64,000 bases of DNA from Leptospira paudalimensis (GTDB lineage: Bacteria > Spirochaetota > Leptospiria > Leptospirales > Leptospiraceae): contig NZ_JAMQPR010000001.1 of the NCBI RefSeq assembly GCF_026151345.1, forward strand, positions 2,090,676 to 2,154,675, in the 5' to 3' direction. This document shows, in pieces, positions 37,755 to 46,582 of this stretch (position 1 is the stretch's first letter; the number at the start of each line of letters is the position of its first letter). A program made the translations under genes and the position numbers. The notes below the pieces were generated by a model that made no database searches, was not told the origin of the DNA, and saw only the letters and a list, made by a program, of their open reading frames with translations.

Positions 37755-38590
37755 GATTTAGGAGGTAAAAATAAAGAGATTCGATCCTTTAAAATGGCCG
37801 GGACTTTTTTTCTCAATAGATCGTTTAACTCACGATAACTGTAACGTTTAGAGGGATGGATGAGGACAATTGCTTCATTTTCAAAGGAGGAAGCATGTTC
37901 GACTATTTCATCAAAATGGGTATGGCCCCACTCCCTAGCTCGACTCACATCTCGTTTCTCACAATAATAGGTACATTCCATAAAGAGGATTTTACTTTTC
38001 CTGACATCTTCGTTGGCCAACACATATTCAATTTTGGAATCCCCTGAAAAGGATACAAGTGGGATTGAAATTTCTTCTGTAGGATCATTGCCGTTTTCTT
38101 TTGATTTCCGAATTTCATCTGAATGAAGGGATAAAAATTCTTTCTTTAACTTTCGTTTGGTTTCGTATACAGTATAACCTTGAGATGGAACTCTATGAAA
38201 ACTTTCTAATGGTTTAAAAAAATATCCAGGTTTTAAATCCACTCTGTCCCCAAAATTCAGACCATAAAGTTCACATTCATAATCAAATTCTTCAATTTCG
38301 GAATAAAGTTTTAAGATTTGAGAAAGTTTTGGTTCAAGTGCCTTGGGTACATAAATTTTCGGTATTGGCAGTTTTCGAAGGCTTCTTTGCGAAACATAAT
38401 ATGGGATTCCACAAGAATGGTCTAAATGTGCATGTGTAAGAAGGATTTTACCAATATGAATTTTATCAGGATTGATGTATCCAAAATCAAACATAAAGTC
38501 AAGAGATGGACAAATGATGGAAGTGCGGATCCCACCTTCGGAGATCCCTTCAAATTTAATTCCTTTGTATTCAAAACTTGCTGTTAACAT
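37751..38590 (-). CDS. MBL-fold metallo-hydrolase (RNase Z-like)
   Basis: A 279-aa metallo-beta-lactamase-fold protein. THAHLDHSCGIPYYVS near residue 50 is the HxHxDH metal site, and LVSFSGDSKIEYVL near 180 and MECTYYCEKR near 200 hold the later Asp and His-side ligands. The pattern resembles RNase Z/arylsulfatase-type hydrolases but lacks a clear tRNA exosite arm. It starts with an ATG overlapping the M16 stop (TGATG) and its stop overlaps the O-methyltransferase start, so it is part of a coupled unit. Confidence 0.85.
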   Translation of the reverse strand: MLTASFEYKGIKFEGISEGGIRTSIICPSLDFMFDFGYINPDKIHIGKILLTHAHLDHSCGIPYYVSQRSLRKLPIPKIYVPKALEPKLSQILKLYSEIEEFDYECELYGLNFGDRVDLKPGYFFKPLESFHRVPSQGYTVYETKRKLKKEFLSLHSDEIRKSKENGNDPTEEISIPLVSFSGDSKIEYVLANEDVRKSKILFMECTYYCEKRDVSRAREWGHTHFDEIVEHASSFENEAIVLIHPSKRYSYRELNDLLRKKVPAILKDRISLFLPPKS

Positions 38591-39990
38591 CAATCTTCTG
38601 GTTGGATGAGAGTAACAGAACCTTTCCAAAAACTCATCAGCGATTTGGGACCAACTATGGTTGTGATCATCTTATCAGATTGGAAATAAAGTTTACCAAC
38701 TCGTTTTAAATCAGCAAGAGTTACATTTTCTATTTCTTTACGAAAGTTTTGTAAGTAACCTTCTGGCATTTTGTGATCACGCCTTCTCACTTCACTTGAT
38801 AGAGTTCGTTTATCATCTTCGAATTGGAAGACAAACTGATTGATGATTGCATTCTTTGCACGTAACAATTCATCTTCTGTGAGTGAATTGATCAGTTTTG
38901 GTTGGATGAGTTCTTGCATTAGGGATAAAACATCTTTTGCTGATTCAGACTTTGTCATGGCGTAAAATTGGATGGTTCCATAATTTTCCTGAAAATCAGT
39001 ATTACTACCTGCGGAATAAGCGAGCCCTCGGTTGTTTCGAATTTCTCTCATATAATATGAGTTAAACCCACCACCACCTATGATATAATTCAATACTTGG
39101 ATCGCATAAAAATCAGGATGGTTGTGTTCTGGTAAAACTCCCATCATGGAAATGAACGTTTGGTTCACGTCTTTTGTTACCAAACGAATTTCTTTCCCTT
39201 CTTTTGTTACATTCGCACTTAAAATAGAAGGTGTGATCATTTCTTCTTTCGGTTGGATCGTCTTTGGTAGATTCGAAAAAAATCCATCCCAAGATTTTAG
39301 ATCAAAATCACCTGTGATGAGTAACCTTCTTTTTGATTCAGCAAGGATCTGCGATTGGAAAGTGAGTAGTTCGTCCAAACTCACTGCATTTATATTTTCT
39401 TTTTTCATGGAAGTGCCAGCAATGGTTCCGCGAAACAATGCTTCTTTCGCTTTCCGACTCCCTAATGCCGAAGGGTTATCATTCCTTCGATTGATTTCTT
39501 CCGTTAACTTCCCTTTCGTAACCTTTAATAATGTTTCATCCAAATTCGGATTTTGGAAAAATGATTGGATCACTGGTAATACAATCGACTCAGTTTTCTT
39601 TAAATAGGAAAGGCTAACGATTGTTTTTTCGTAATCCACTGAAACGGAAAAAGACGCCCCGTAAAATTCCAAGGTTTCTAAAAATTTTTCTTTTGGATAT
39701 GTTTTGGAACCAGACAATTCCCAAGTATCTTCCAAGATTCTCGCAATTTCGACAGGGCGAGATCCTAAATGTTTTTTTCCATGGTAGATGAAAATATCCG
39801 CATACACAATAGGGAACTCAGAATTCTTTAATGAAAATACTTCTACTCCAGAAGGATTTGTGGAAGAAGAAATTCCTGGAACATCGAATTGTAAAGGTTT
39901 GATCTGGATATCTTTTACAAATTCTCCCATTTCTCGTGCGAACAAGGGAGAGAGACAAACAATCAGTAAGATTAAGATTCGTTTCATCAT
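38590..39990 (-). CDS. M16 peptidase-like protein, non-catalytic subunit
   Basis: A 466-aa exported M16-fold protein (signal peptide MKRILILLIVCLSPLFA). At the position of the zinc motif HxxEH it reads ARILEDTWELSG (first His replaced by Arg, second by Asp), so zinc binding is lost. The later part keeps the M16 glycine-rich loop (NYIIGGGGFNSYYMREIRNN near 295) and the YSAGS motif. By analogy with two-subunit bacterial processing proteases this would pair with the catalytic partner encoded immediately upstream. It is coupled to it (TAATG overlap) and to the MBL gene. Confidence 0.86.
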   Translation of the reverse strand: MMKRILILLIVCLSPLFAREMGEFVKDIQIKPLQFDVPGISSSTNPSGVEVFSLKNSEFPIVYADIFIYHGKKHLGSRPVEIARILEDTWELSGSKTYPKEKFLETLEFYGASFSVSVDYEKTIVSLSYLKKTESIVLPVIQSFFQNPNLDETLLKVTKGKLTEEINRRNDNPSALGSRKAKEALFRGTIAGTSMKKENINAVSLDELLTFQSQILAESKRRLLITGDFDLKSWDGFFSNLPKTIQPKEEMITPSILSANVTKEGKEIRLVTKDVNQTFISMMGVLPEHNHPDFYAIQVLNYIIGGGGFNSYYMREIRNNRGLAYSAGSNTDFQENYGTIQFYAMTKSESAKDVLSLMQELIQPKLINSLTEDELLRAKNAIINQFVFQFEDDKRTLSSEVRRRDHKMPEGYLQNFRKEIENVTLADLKRVGKLYFQSDKMITTIVGPKSLMSFWKGSVTLIQPED

Positions 39991-41534
39991 TATTTTTTCC
40001 TTACATCCTCTAATACACCGATGACAACATTTTCTTTCGTGAGGTATTTGGGAATCAATGATTGGATTTCACTACTAGATGCATTCATAATGGTTTGGTA
40101 TTGTTTGAACAAACCTGACCAATCTCCATATAACAACTGATAATAACTAAGTAAGTCCGCTATGGTTCCATTTTCATCCAAAGTTTTGATAAAATCCGAT
40201 ACCATTTGGTTTTTGACTTTATCTAATTCCTCTTTTGGAATTCCATTTTCTTTAATGCGGTTCACTTCTTCCCAAATGATGGACTCAATTTTTTCAATGT
40301 TTGCCCCTTCATTTGGTTTAATGAAAAATACAAAATAATTTTGGTACCGTTCACCTGGGTAACCATTGGCAGCACCAATGCTAAGTACTAATTTTTCTTC
40401 CAAAACCAAACGTTTATAAAGTCGTGATCCAGTTCCAGAAGTTAAGATTGTAGAAAGAACATCAAAACTGGAATTATCTTTGTGAGGATAAGGTGGTTTT
40501 AACCAACCCATCATCATTTGACTACCAGATGGATGGTACACCTTAAAACGTTTTTCGCCAGGAAATGATTTTTCCTCTACTTTGTTATTGGGTCTTGGTT
40601 TACCAGGTTTTAGATCGGAAAAATATTTTCGGATGATTGATTCCGTTTCTTCCATGTCAAATTGACCCACAATGGAAATCACCATTCTATCTGGCGTATA
40701 ATGTTTTTTAAAAAATTCCTTAGTATCATCAATTTTTAGGAATGGAAGTCCAGTAGAATAACCAATGACAGGTTTTCGGTAGGGATGGCTTTCAAATGCT
40801 AAAGAAAAAAACTTTTCTCGCAAAACACCTGCTCCACTATCATCAGTTCTCATCCTTCTTTCTTCAATGACAACATCACGTTCTGTATAGTATTCACGTA
40901 AAATGGGATTTTTTAAACGGTCCGATTCAATTTTTGCCCAAATTTCGATGCGGTTGTTTGGAAGTTGGATTTGGTAATTGGTAACATCTTGTGAAGTGTA
41001 GGCATTAAATCCTACTTCTCCATTTTGTTCATAAATATAGGAATCTTCATTTTTGACGATAAACTCATCTTGTAATTGGATGAGATTTTTTAACCTTCGG
41101 TTTAAAGTTTCGATTTCAGATTCCAAAGAAGTGGGAACTATCTCCCCTCTTGTTAACAAATCCCTTTTTTGTAATTTTAAATTGTCGAGTTCCGTTCCCC
41201 AAACTTCGATTTGTTTTTGGTATTTTTCTTCCTTTTCAAAGTCAGTTGTGCCAACTGACTTTGTTCCTTTGAAAAGCATATGTTCCAATAAGTGCGCGGT
41301 CCCTGCTTCCTCTGGTGTTTCATCCACAGCACCCACCAAAAATTTGATATAAAGTGCAACTGTCGGCGAGGTTCCTCGTTTCATCATCACAACCGTCAGT
41401 CCATTTTCTAATTGGATGGTTTTGATTTTTTCACGGAATTGGGTCTCGGAAGTTCCAAAAAAAGAATCCTCTGAAAAAAGAGGTAAAAATTGTAGAAGGA
41501 AACAAAGGAAAAAGATTCGTAATTTCGACATCAT
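39990..41534 (-). CDS. M16 zinc peptidase, catalytic subunit
   Basis: A 514-aa exported insulinase-family peptidase (signal peptide FFLCFLLQFLPLFS). The inverted zinc motif HLLEHMLFKGT (HxxEH) lies near residue 80, and the downstream Glu is in the segment NAYTSQDVTNYQIQL near 180. An 80-residue charged insert (about 98-175) separates these, longer than usual. The C-terminal part has the SGTGSRLYKRLVLEEKLV segment of M16 proteins near 370. It precedes and overlaps the non-catalytic subunit gene. Substrate unknown; it probably acts in the periplasm. Confidence 0.9.
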   Translation of the reverse strand: MMSKLRIFFLCFLLQFLPLFSEDSFFGTSETQFREKIKTIQLENGLTVVMMKRGTSPTVALYIKFLVGAVDETPEEAGTAHLLEHMLFKGTKSVGTTDFEKEEKYQKQIEVWGTELDNLKLQKRDLLTRGEIVPTSLESEIETLNRRLKNLIQLQDEFIVKNEDSYIYEQNGEVGFNAYTSQDVTNYQIQLPNNRIEIWAKIESDRLKNPILREYYTERDVVIEERRMRTDDSGAGVLREKFFSLAFESHPYRKPVIGYSTGLPFLKIDDTKEFFKKHYTPDRMVISIVGQFDMEETESIIRKYFSDLKPGKPRPNNKVEEKSFPGEKRFKVYHPSGSQMMMGWLKPPYPHKDNSSFDVLSTILTSGTGSRLYKRLVLEEKLVLSIGAANGYPGERYQNYFVFFIKPNEGANIEKIESIIWEEVNRIKENGIPKEELDKVKNQMVSDFIKTLDENGTIADLLSYYQLLYGDWSGLFKQYQTIMNASSSEIQSLIPKYLTKENVVIGVLEDVRKK

Positions 41535-41555
41535 CTACTAGTCTTGAAGTTGGAA

Positions 41556-42233
41556 ATGGTTCGTAAACTTCTAATTTTAAGTCTCTTTTGTTCCTGCCGC
41601 CTCTTTACGATCGCCGATCCCAATTATGTGGAACGTGCCTTACAAAACGAATCGGATGAAGGTTTTATCTCGAGGGAATTTTTCCAAATCAAAGTAGAGA
41701 TTCCCGTCACCTATCGTGAGATAGCAGGAAAAGAAAGAAGAGAAGACTGTAAAAAAAGAGCATTCATAGAAAGAGAAAGCCTAAGTTTGCCATTCCTTCT
41801 CAAAATCCAGAGACAGAAACACCAATGGGGAGATGGACTTGATTCTTATGGAAAGTCATTAGAAGGTAAAGATCGGCAAACGAGACTAGTGACAAACGCA
41901 CCTCAGATGACTACTGCCACAGGGACTGTGACAACCACCTCTACGACTCAAACGGTTGTTCCGCAGAGTACACAAAGTTCAAGCTCAACCAGTAACGCAA
42001 ATCCAACATCCAATCCAAACCAAAACCTAGACGGAGTTAGGGGGATTCCCCAAAATCAAAAAAAGAACGACAAAGAAAACCTTCACAACTTTGCCTGGTT
42101 TTTCGACAGTTTACACTTATACAAAGAAGATTACTCCGACCCTACAAAATGTGCTTTCCTATTCCGAAATATCCAACCTAAATTAATGGAACGTGTGGAA
42201 AAAACACCGATCTCTGATTTCAGGATACAATAG
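41556..42233 (+). CDS. Putative lipoprotein, paralogue of the next gene with a Ser/Thr-rich insert
   Basis: A 225-aa predicted lipoprotein (MVRKLLILSLFCSC; lipobox at about residue 14). The N-terminal part (DEGFISREFFQIKVEIPVT) and the C-terminal part (FLFRNIQPKLMERVEK) match the next gene, but about 100 residues are inserted between, with a Thr/Ser/Asn/Gln-rich run (TTATGTVTTTSTTQTVVPQS and beyond). ATG at 41556 is preferred over a TTG four codons earlier. The next gene starts immediately after the stop. Function unknown; exported. Confidence 0.75.
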   Translation: MVRKLLILSLFCSCRLFTIADPNYVERALQNESDEGFISREFFQIKVEIPVTYREIAGKERREDCKKRAFIERESLSLPFLLKIQRQKHQWGDGLDSYGKSLEGKDRQTRLVTNAPQMTTATGTVTTTSTTQTVVPQSTQSSSSTSNANPTSNPNQNLDGVRGIPQNQKKNDKENLHNFAWFFDSLHLYKEDYSDPTKCAFLFRNIQPKLMERVEKTPISDFRIQ

Positions 42234-42680
42234 ATGAACAAACACCTAACAATTGCATTGCTATCAATTTCGATTTCTTTTCTTTTTTTTCAATGCAAAT
42301 CCAAAGAAGTAAAAGAAACAAATGAACCCAAAGAAACGATAGAAACCAAACCAGAAGAGTCACCACTCGTCATTGAATTTACTAAAGCAAAAGAAGGATT
42401 TATATCAGAAAGTTTATTCCAAGTAGCTGTTTCGAGTGTTCTCCCAACAGAAAAAGAAAGGGAAGAAGAAGCTAAGTCAATTGCAGAACAAAAATCGCTC
42501 AACCTACTCAAAACATATACCATTCCCAACTTATCTGACAAAGGGAAAAAAGAACTGAGAGAAATCTCGAAAGAAGGAAAAATCGTCAACAAAAACGTTT
42601 CAATTGGTGGCAGGTACTTTTTCCTTTATCAAATCCAAAAACCAAACTTAAAACGCCTTGTGACAAAAGATTTAGAATAA
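42234..42680 (+). CDS. Putative lipoprotein, short paralogue
   Basis: A 148-aa lipoprotein (signal ISFLFFQC, lipobox cysteine near residue 21). After a Lys/Glu linker, the core reads KEGFISESLFQVAVSSVLPT, then a helical AKSIAEQKSLNLLKTY and ends FLYQIQKPNLKRLVTK. These three segments align with the upstream gene minus its insert. It starts directly after the upstream stop codon, suggesting tandem duplication and coupled translation. No known domain is recognised. Confidence 0.75.
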   Translation: MNKHLTIALLSISISFLFFQCKSKEVKETNEPKETIETKPEESPLVIEFTKAKEGFISESLFQVAVSSVLPTEKEREEEAKSIAEQKSLNLLKTYTIPNLSDKGKKELREISKEGKIVNKNVSIGGRYFFLYQIQKPNLKRLVTKDLE

Positions 42681-42686
42681 CTGTGA

Positions 42687-43121
42687 TTAAATGGAAAAGG
42701 TTTTTGTAACTTTTGCTGGAATACAAATATTCTTAAGAAAGTTACAATAAAATAGTTTTCCTTCCATTAACAATTTCCCTTTTCCTTCCACTTGGAAGGT
42801 TAAGGGTTTTACAAATTCAAAGTATTCTGGTTTTTTTGGGTGTATAGGTCCCGTTAGTTTTAATTCTGCCGCTGTTACTTTAAGTCCTTCCGAACCTGAT
42901 AAAAATATTCGATGAGGAGCTTCTATTTGAAATCCAAAATCTTTTGGTAAATACAATTCCAATTCATATTTACCTACTGATTTTTCTTTAATGGAAACCT
43001 CAATGGGATGTGATTCAATTGGTTCACCAACTTGGACTTCCTTCGACTCATTACATCCAACAAATCCAAAGACTAAAATCGAAACAAACAAGGACGTTAC
43101 AAATTTCCAGTTCATATCCAT
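42687..43121 (-). CDS. Lipoprotein with DsbD-N-like beta domain
   Basis: A 144-aa lipoprotein: the hydrophobic segment SLFVSILVFGFVGC ends in a lipobox. The mature part is all-beta by eye, with LELYLPKDFGFQIEAPHR and a C-terminal FYCNFLKNICIPAKV. Two cysteines six positions apart near the end, together with the fold impression, resemble the N-terminal (alpha) domain of the thiol:disulfide interchange protein DsbD. That assignment is tentative. Start is ATG 43121 (MDMNWKF) or 43115. It lies five bases after the methyltransferase stop, so the two are probably in one message. Confidence 0.6.
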   Translation of the reverse strand: MDMNWKFVTSLFVSILVFGFVGCNESKEVQVGEPIESHPIEVSIKEKSVGKYELELYLPKDFGFQIEAPHRIFLSGSEGLKVTAAELKLTGPIHPKKPEYFEFVKPLTFQVEGKGKLLMEGKLFYCNFLKNICIPAKVTKTFSI

Positions 43122-43126
43122 TAGAC

Positions 43127-44284
43127 TTATAATACTTTCCTTAGAACGACACAACGGTTCGAATTTGTTCCCTTTTCATTATTGGAAACTTGCCAACAAT
43201 TGGACAATTTCGTAAAACTTTGGGTATGGACATAGGTTTTGTTCCAAACAAGACCAGTTCCTTCCGCCATTCGAACCACATCTTCATCTAGGTACAGTAT
43301 CGAATTCCCTTTTTTTACTTCCCCCACTTCCATCACCATATAAGCACCTTTTTTCAATACACGTGCCGATTCTTTCAGTGTAGATCGTATAAATTCATTC
43401 CAATCATTGATATTACTAAAAATACTGAGTTTACGGTCTTTTGATTTTTCTAAGTCTAAAAACCAGTGGCGTAACCAATTATCCCCTTCATAGTCAACTT
43501 TATCTAAAAATGGTGGAGAGGTAACAATCAAATCCACAGATTCTGATCCAACATTGGGAACAGAATTTGCCGAATTCAAAGAGTACAAATTGTTCTTAGA
43601 AAATTCATGATAAAAAGGCGGAATGGGTAAAGCCAAATCACGTTTCATCTTTTGGTAAATTCTAGGTTTGATCGGCCGGTATTCTGGACAAATCCCTTTT
43701 TTGGCATTGTTTTTAGCCTGAGCTTCTGGCGGGATTGAGACTTGTGGGAAAGTATACACGGAAAAAAATCCTGTACTATGTCCATGTAACCTAGACAATG
43801 CGATGAGGGAAATAAACTTCATTTCCACCGAAACATCGATTGCCATGTATTTTTTAAGATTTTTAATCTCTTTCAAGGTTTTAGGATGGAAAAAAGGTAA
43901 CAAATTGACATCAAATGGATCTTCTTCCACTTCTTTGTCCAAATCTAATGAGTTTAATTTTTTTTCCAAATCAACTAGTTTCGGAACATACTGTCTCGCA
44001 CTTGCTAAAAAGATAGAAAGTGGATGGATGTCATTGTGAATCGCTGCATGACCTTCGATATTCGCTTGGATCGCGGTTGTCCCACGTCCACCAAACGGAT
44101 CATATACGACTCTATTTTTCTTTTTTAGAAATTCCTTCATAAAAAAAGAAGGAAGCTCTGGTTTAAAAGATGCTCTATAACTAACGGTATGATGGATTGG
44201 ATGTCCTTGTCTTTGTTTTGCTGTCCAAAACTCACCAAAAATAAACTTATCCGAATCTTTAAGTAATCTGCCTGCTCCTGCCAT
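43127..44284 (-). CDS. Solitary DNA methyltransferase (N4/N6 class)
   Basis: A 385-aa methyltransferase. Motif [11 protein letters not shown] is at residues 61-70 and motif [13 protein letters not shown] near 252-262, with about 180 residues between. [14 protein letters not shown] near 320 is motif VI-like. TSPPF suggests amino-methylation of cytosine N4 or adenine N6; motif I preceding IV with a large spacer fits the alpha-type order with the recognition part between. No restriction gene is nearby, so it is an orphan enzyme. Related TSPPY-type proteins can act on RNA, so the substrate is open. Start: ATG 44284, or TTG at 44293. Confidence 0.78.
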   Translation of the reverse strand: MAGAGRLLKDSDKFIFGEFWTAKQRQGHPIHHTVSYRASFKPELPSFFMKEFLKKKNRVVYDPFGGRGTTAIQANIEGHAAIHNDIHPLSIFLASARQYVPKLVDLEKKLNSLDLDKEVEEDPFDVNLLPFFHPKTLKEIKNLKKYMAIDVSVEMKFISLIALSRLHGHSTGFFSVYTFPQVSIPPEAQAKNNAKKGICPEYRPIKPRIYQKMKRDLALPIPPFYHEFSKNNLYSLNSANSVPNVGSESVDLIVTSPPFLDKVDYEGDNWLRHWFLDLEKSKDRKLSIFSNINDWNEFIRSTLKESARVLKKGAYMVMEVGEVKKGNSILYLDEDVVRMAEGTGLVWNKTYVHTQSFTKLSNCWQVSNNEKGTNSNRCVVLRKVL

Positions 44285-44360
44285 CCTTTGCAAAAGCCTC
44301 CTCTTTCTTTCTTAAAAGATCGGAGGAAAGGTAAATCTTGAGTTGGATTTTTATTAAAAT

Positions 44361-45317
44361 CTATGGGACATAGTTTTTCCAATCTGGGAAGTAAATATCC
44401 ATTTCTGCGATTGGATTTGAATGAACATGTATAACTTGGTTAGTTCTTTCATCCACAAAACGAATGCTATATGCATATAACATTTGCCTTTCAAAAACCA
44501 ACTCTTCTTTTAAGGCTTCGGTCATACCAAAATTAACAAAATCTAAAAAAATAGTTTCCCTTTTTCCATACATCTTATCCCCCAAGATAGGATACCCCAA
44601 ATACAATAGACTAGCACGGATTTGGTGGATCCTTCCTGTAATGGGTCTCACAAGGACCAAACTCATGTCCCTGTCTTTGTTATATAAAATGGGAAAAAAA
44701 TGAGTTTGAGATGTTTTTGAACCAAAAAATTCATCAGGTGAATAAATCATTTTTTTTCGAATAGCAGAATGAATGTCTTTTCCAATATAGCCATCTAACT
44801 TTTGTTCCGTTAATAGATTTCCCGAAACGATTGCAAAGTATTCTTTATATACTTCCCTATTTTCAAATTTTTTCTGGAGCCACATCCTACTCTCTTCTGA
44901 TTTTGCAAAAATGACAATCCCGGATGTCTCGCGGTCGAGACGGTGGACAGGGATGATTTTAGGGTATTTGGTTTCTAAAAAACTGAGTAAAGTTTTGGTC
45001 CGATAACGACCGGCTGGGTGCATCGGAAGATTGCCAGGTTTTTCCACAAAGAGAAACTCATCTGTTTCTTTCAAAATGGAATAATTTTCATCCACTTCTG
45101 GTTCAAGAATCCTTCCTGGAATTGGTTGGTATTCCAAGACATCACCATTTAACAATTGCTTGTTGGCAGTTACAATATCACCTTGCACTTTAATACGATT
45201 TTCTGCGATTAAAAATTCCCATTCTTCTTTACTGTGGTAAGGGAATTTTTGTGCGAGATAGGAGATCACCGTTTTCCCAACATAGGGAGGACGAATGACA
45301 GACTGATACGAAGTCAT
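44361..45317 (-). CDS. RluA family pseudouridine synthase
   Basis: A 318-aa enzyme. The N-terminal 70 residues look like an S4-type RNA-binding part (VISYLAQKFPYHS; FLIAENRIKVQGDIV). The catalytic motif HRLDRETSGIVIFAKSEE is near residue 125 with the essential Asp, and LVLVRPITGRIHQIRASLLY near 215 completes the active site. The enzyme converts uridine to pseudouridine in rRNA or tRNA; the site cannot be fixed from the sequence. Its ATG abuts the stop of the upstream DUF1577/PilZ gene. Confidence 0.9.
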   Translation of the reverse strand: MTSYQSVIRPPYVGKTVISYLAQKFPYHSKEEWEFLIAENRIKVQGDIVTANKQLLNGDVLEYQPIPGRILEPEVDENYSILKETDEFLFVEKPGNLPMHPAGRYRTKTLLSFLETKYPKIIPVHRLDRETSGIVIFAKSEESRMWLQKKFENREVYKEYFAIVSGNLLTEQKLDGYIGKDIHSAIRKKMIYSPDEFFGSKTSQTHFFPILYNKDRDMSLVLVRPITGRIHQIRASLLYLGYPILGDKMYGKRETIFLDFVNFGMTEALKEELVFERQMLYAYSIRFVDERTNQVIHVHSNPIAEMDIYFPDWKNYVP

Positions 45318-46580
45318 TTATGTGGGATCTTCTGGATTCTCTGTAAAGTTGTCATCCATATGGTTGGCAAATGGATCTCCTTCTGATCCTTCTTCCAATA
45401 CTGTTTGTGAACTTTCACCTTCAGAAGTAGTTGAAGTGGAATCTAAATTCTCTTCAATTTGTTCCCTTTCGCTTCCATCAGAATTTGGATTTTCTTGTGT
45501 TCCTTGTTCTTCAGGATTCGGAACTTCTTCTTTTCCAACATTCAAAAAATCTTCGAGAATCTCTGTATCTTTTTCTGTTAGGTTGTAGAACTGGCATCCT
45601 ACCCGAAAGTTTGTTTCCTGGTTTCTGATGTTTTTAATGATACCACGAATGGTTACTTTTTTACCAGCTTCCAAGTTCAAATCAAAAAGGATGGTGCCAT
45701 TTAACGTTACAGACCTAGAAAAAGAACGGGAAGGCGCATGGATAAAACTAATCCCTCCCATACTTAAGTCCATCACTTGGCAAACATCTCTAGATTCTTG
45801 GAACACACCGGTGTTAATGATATCTCGACTCACTGCATTTGCAAAAGTTTGGATTTGTTTGTACACTTCAGAATCAAGTGGTTTTTCCGATAAAACCTGA
45901 ACATACCCTAGGTGAACATATCCTTTGTATTTAATGGGAACACAAATCTCAGAAGTATAATTATCAGGGATCTTGGAATTTTCGAAAATCCGTAGGTATT
46001 CATCAAAAGGGAAAAAAGCGGGTGATGCTGTTGATTTTTCTTTTCGGTCTACAATGAAGATATCTTTGTCATAATGGTGCATCAAACGAAGACGGTTATC
46101 CATCCTTCCTGCAAAAAAAATGGAAGATAGTGGGAAAGCTTTTGCCAGTTTCGTTCGGTATGCAAGTAAAATGGCATCGACTTTTTTATCATCAAAACCA
46201 ATGGCTTTGGATACATCGTTAACATTGATTATGTTGGTCACAACCATGCCAGTTTGGATTTGGCTTACCTCGACCCTTGTTCCTTGTCTAGAAGCAGTAG
46301 TGATTTGAATCTTAACAGGCGTTAGGATTTCGATACCATTACCATCTCCACCTGCTAGGTTAAAATGTGCTAAAAATTTGCTTCCATTATGTACAACAGT
46401 AAGAACACGTTCCCGCGTTGGGAACTTTAGATTGGTGTTGATGATGAGTGCTTTGTTTTTGAGTGCAATGATTTTGACTGGAAATTCTTTTTCTGAGTTT
46501 ACGATATAAGCTGGCAATTTTCCAAATAAAGCAGTAATTACCTTCAAAATACCTTCAGGGTCTTTGATTTCTTTATCCAT
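45318..46580 (-). CDS. DUF1577 plus PilZ-like protein
   Basis: A 420-aa cytoplasmic protein. Residues about 1-240 look like DUF1577, a domain known mainly from Leptospira. Residues about 265-345 resemble PilZ: VMDLSMGGISFIHAP has the DxSxxG part of the c-di-GMP site and FRVGCQFYNLTEKDTEILED closes it; the upstream Arg motif (RxxxR) is not clearly kept. The last 70 residues are an acidic Ser/Glu/Asn-rich tail. It may sense c-di-GMP made by the GGDEF protein of the same cluster. It starts two bases after the stop of the ATP-grasp/FMN fusion gene. Confidence 0.78.
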   Translation of the reverse strand: MDKEIKDPEGILKVITALFGKLPAYIVNSEKEFPVKIIALKNKALIINTNLKFPTRERVLTVVHNGSKFLAHFNLAGGDGNGIEILTPVKIQITTASRQGTRVEVSQIQTGMVVTNIINVNDVSKAIGFDDKKVDAILLAYRTKLAKAFPLSSIFFAGRMDNRLRLMHHYDKDIFIVDRKEKSTASPAFFPFDEYLRIFENSKIPDNYTSEICVPIKYKGYVHLGYVQVLSEKPLDSEVYKQIQTFANAVSRDIINTGVFQESRDVCQVMDLSMGGISFIHAPSRSFSRSVTLNGTILFDLNLEAGKKVTIRGIIKNIRNQETNFRVGCQFYNLTEKDTEILEDFLNVGKEEVPNPEEQGTQENPNSDGSEREQIEENLDSTSTTSEGESSQTVLEEGSEGDPFANHMDDNFTENPEDPT

Positions 46581-46582
46581 AC

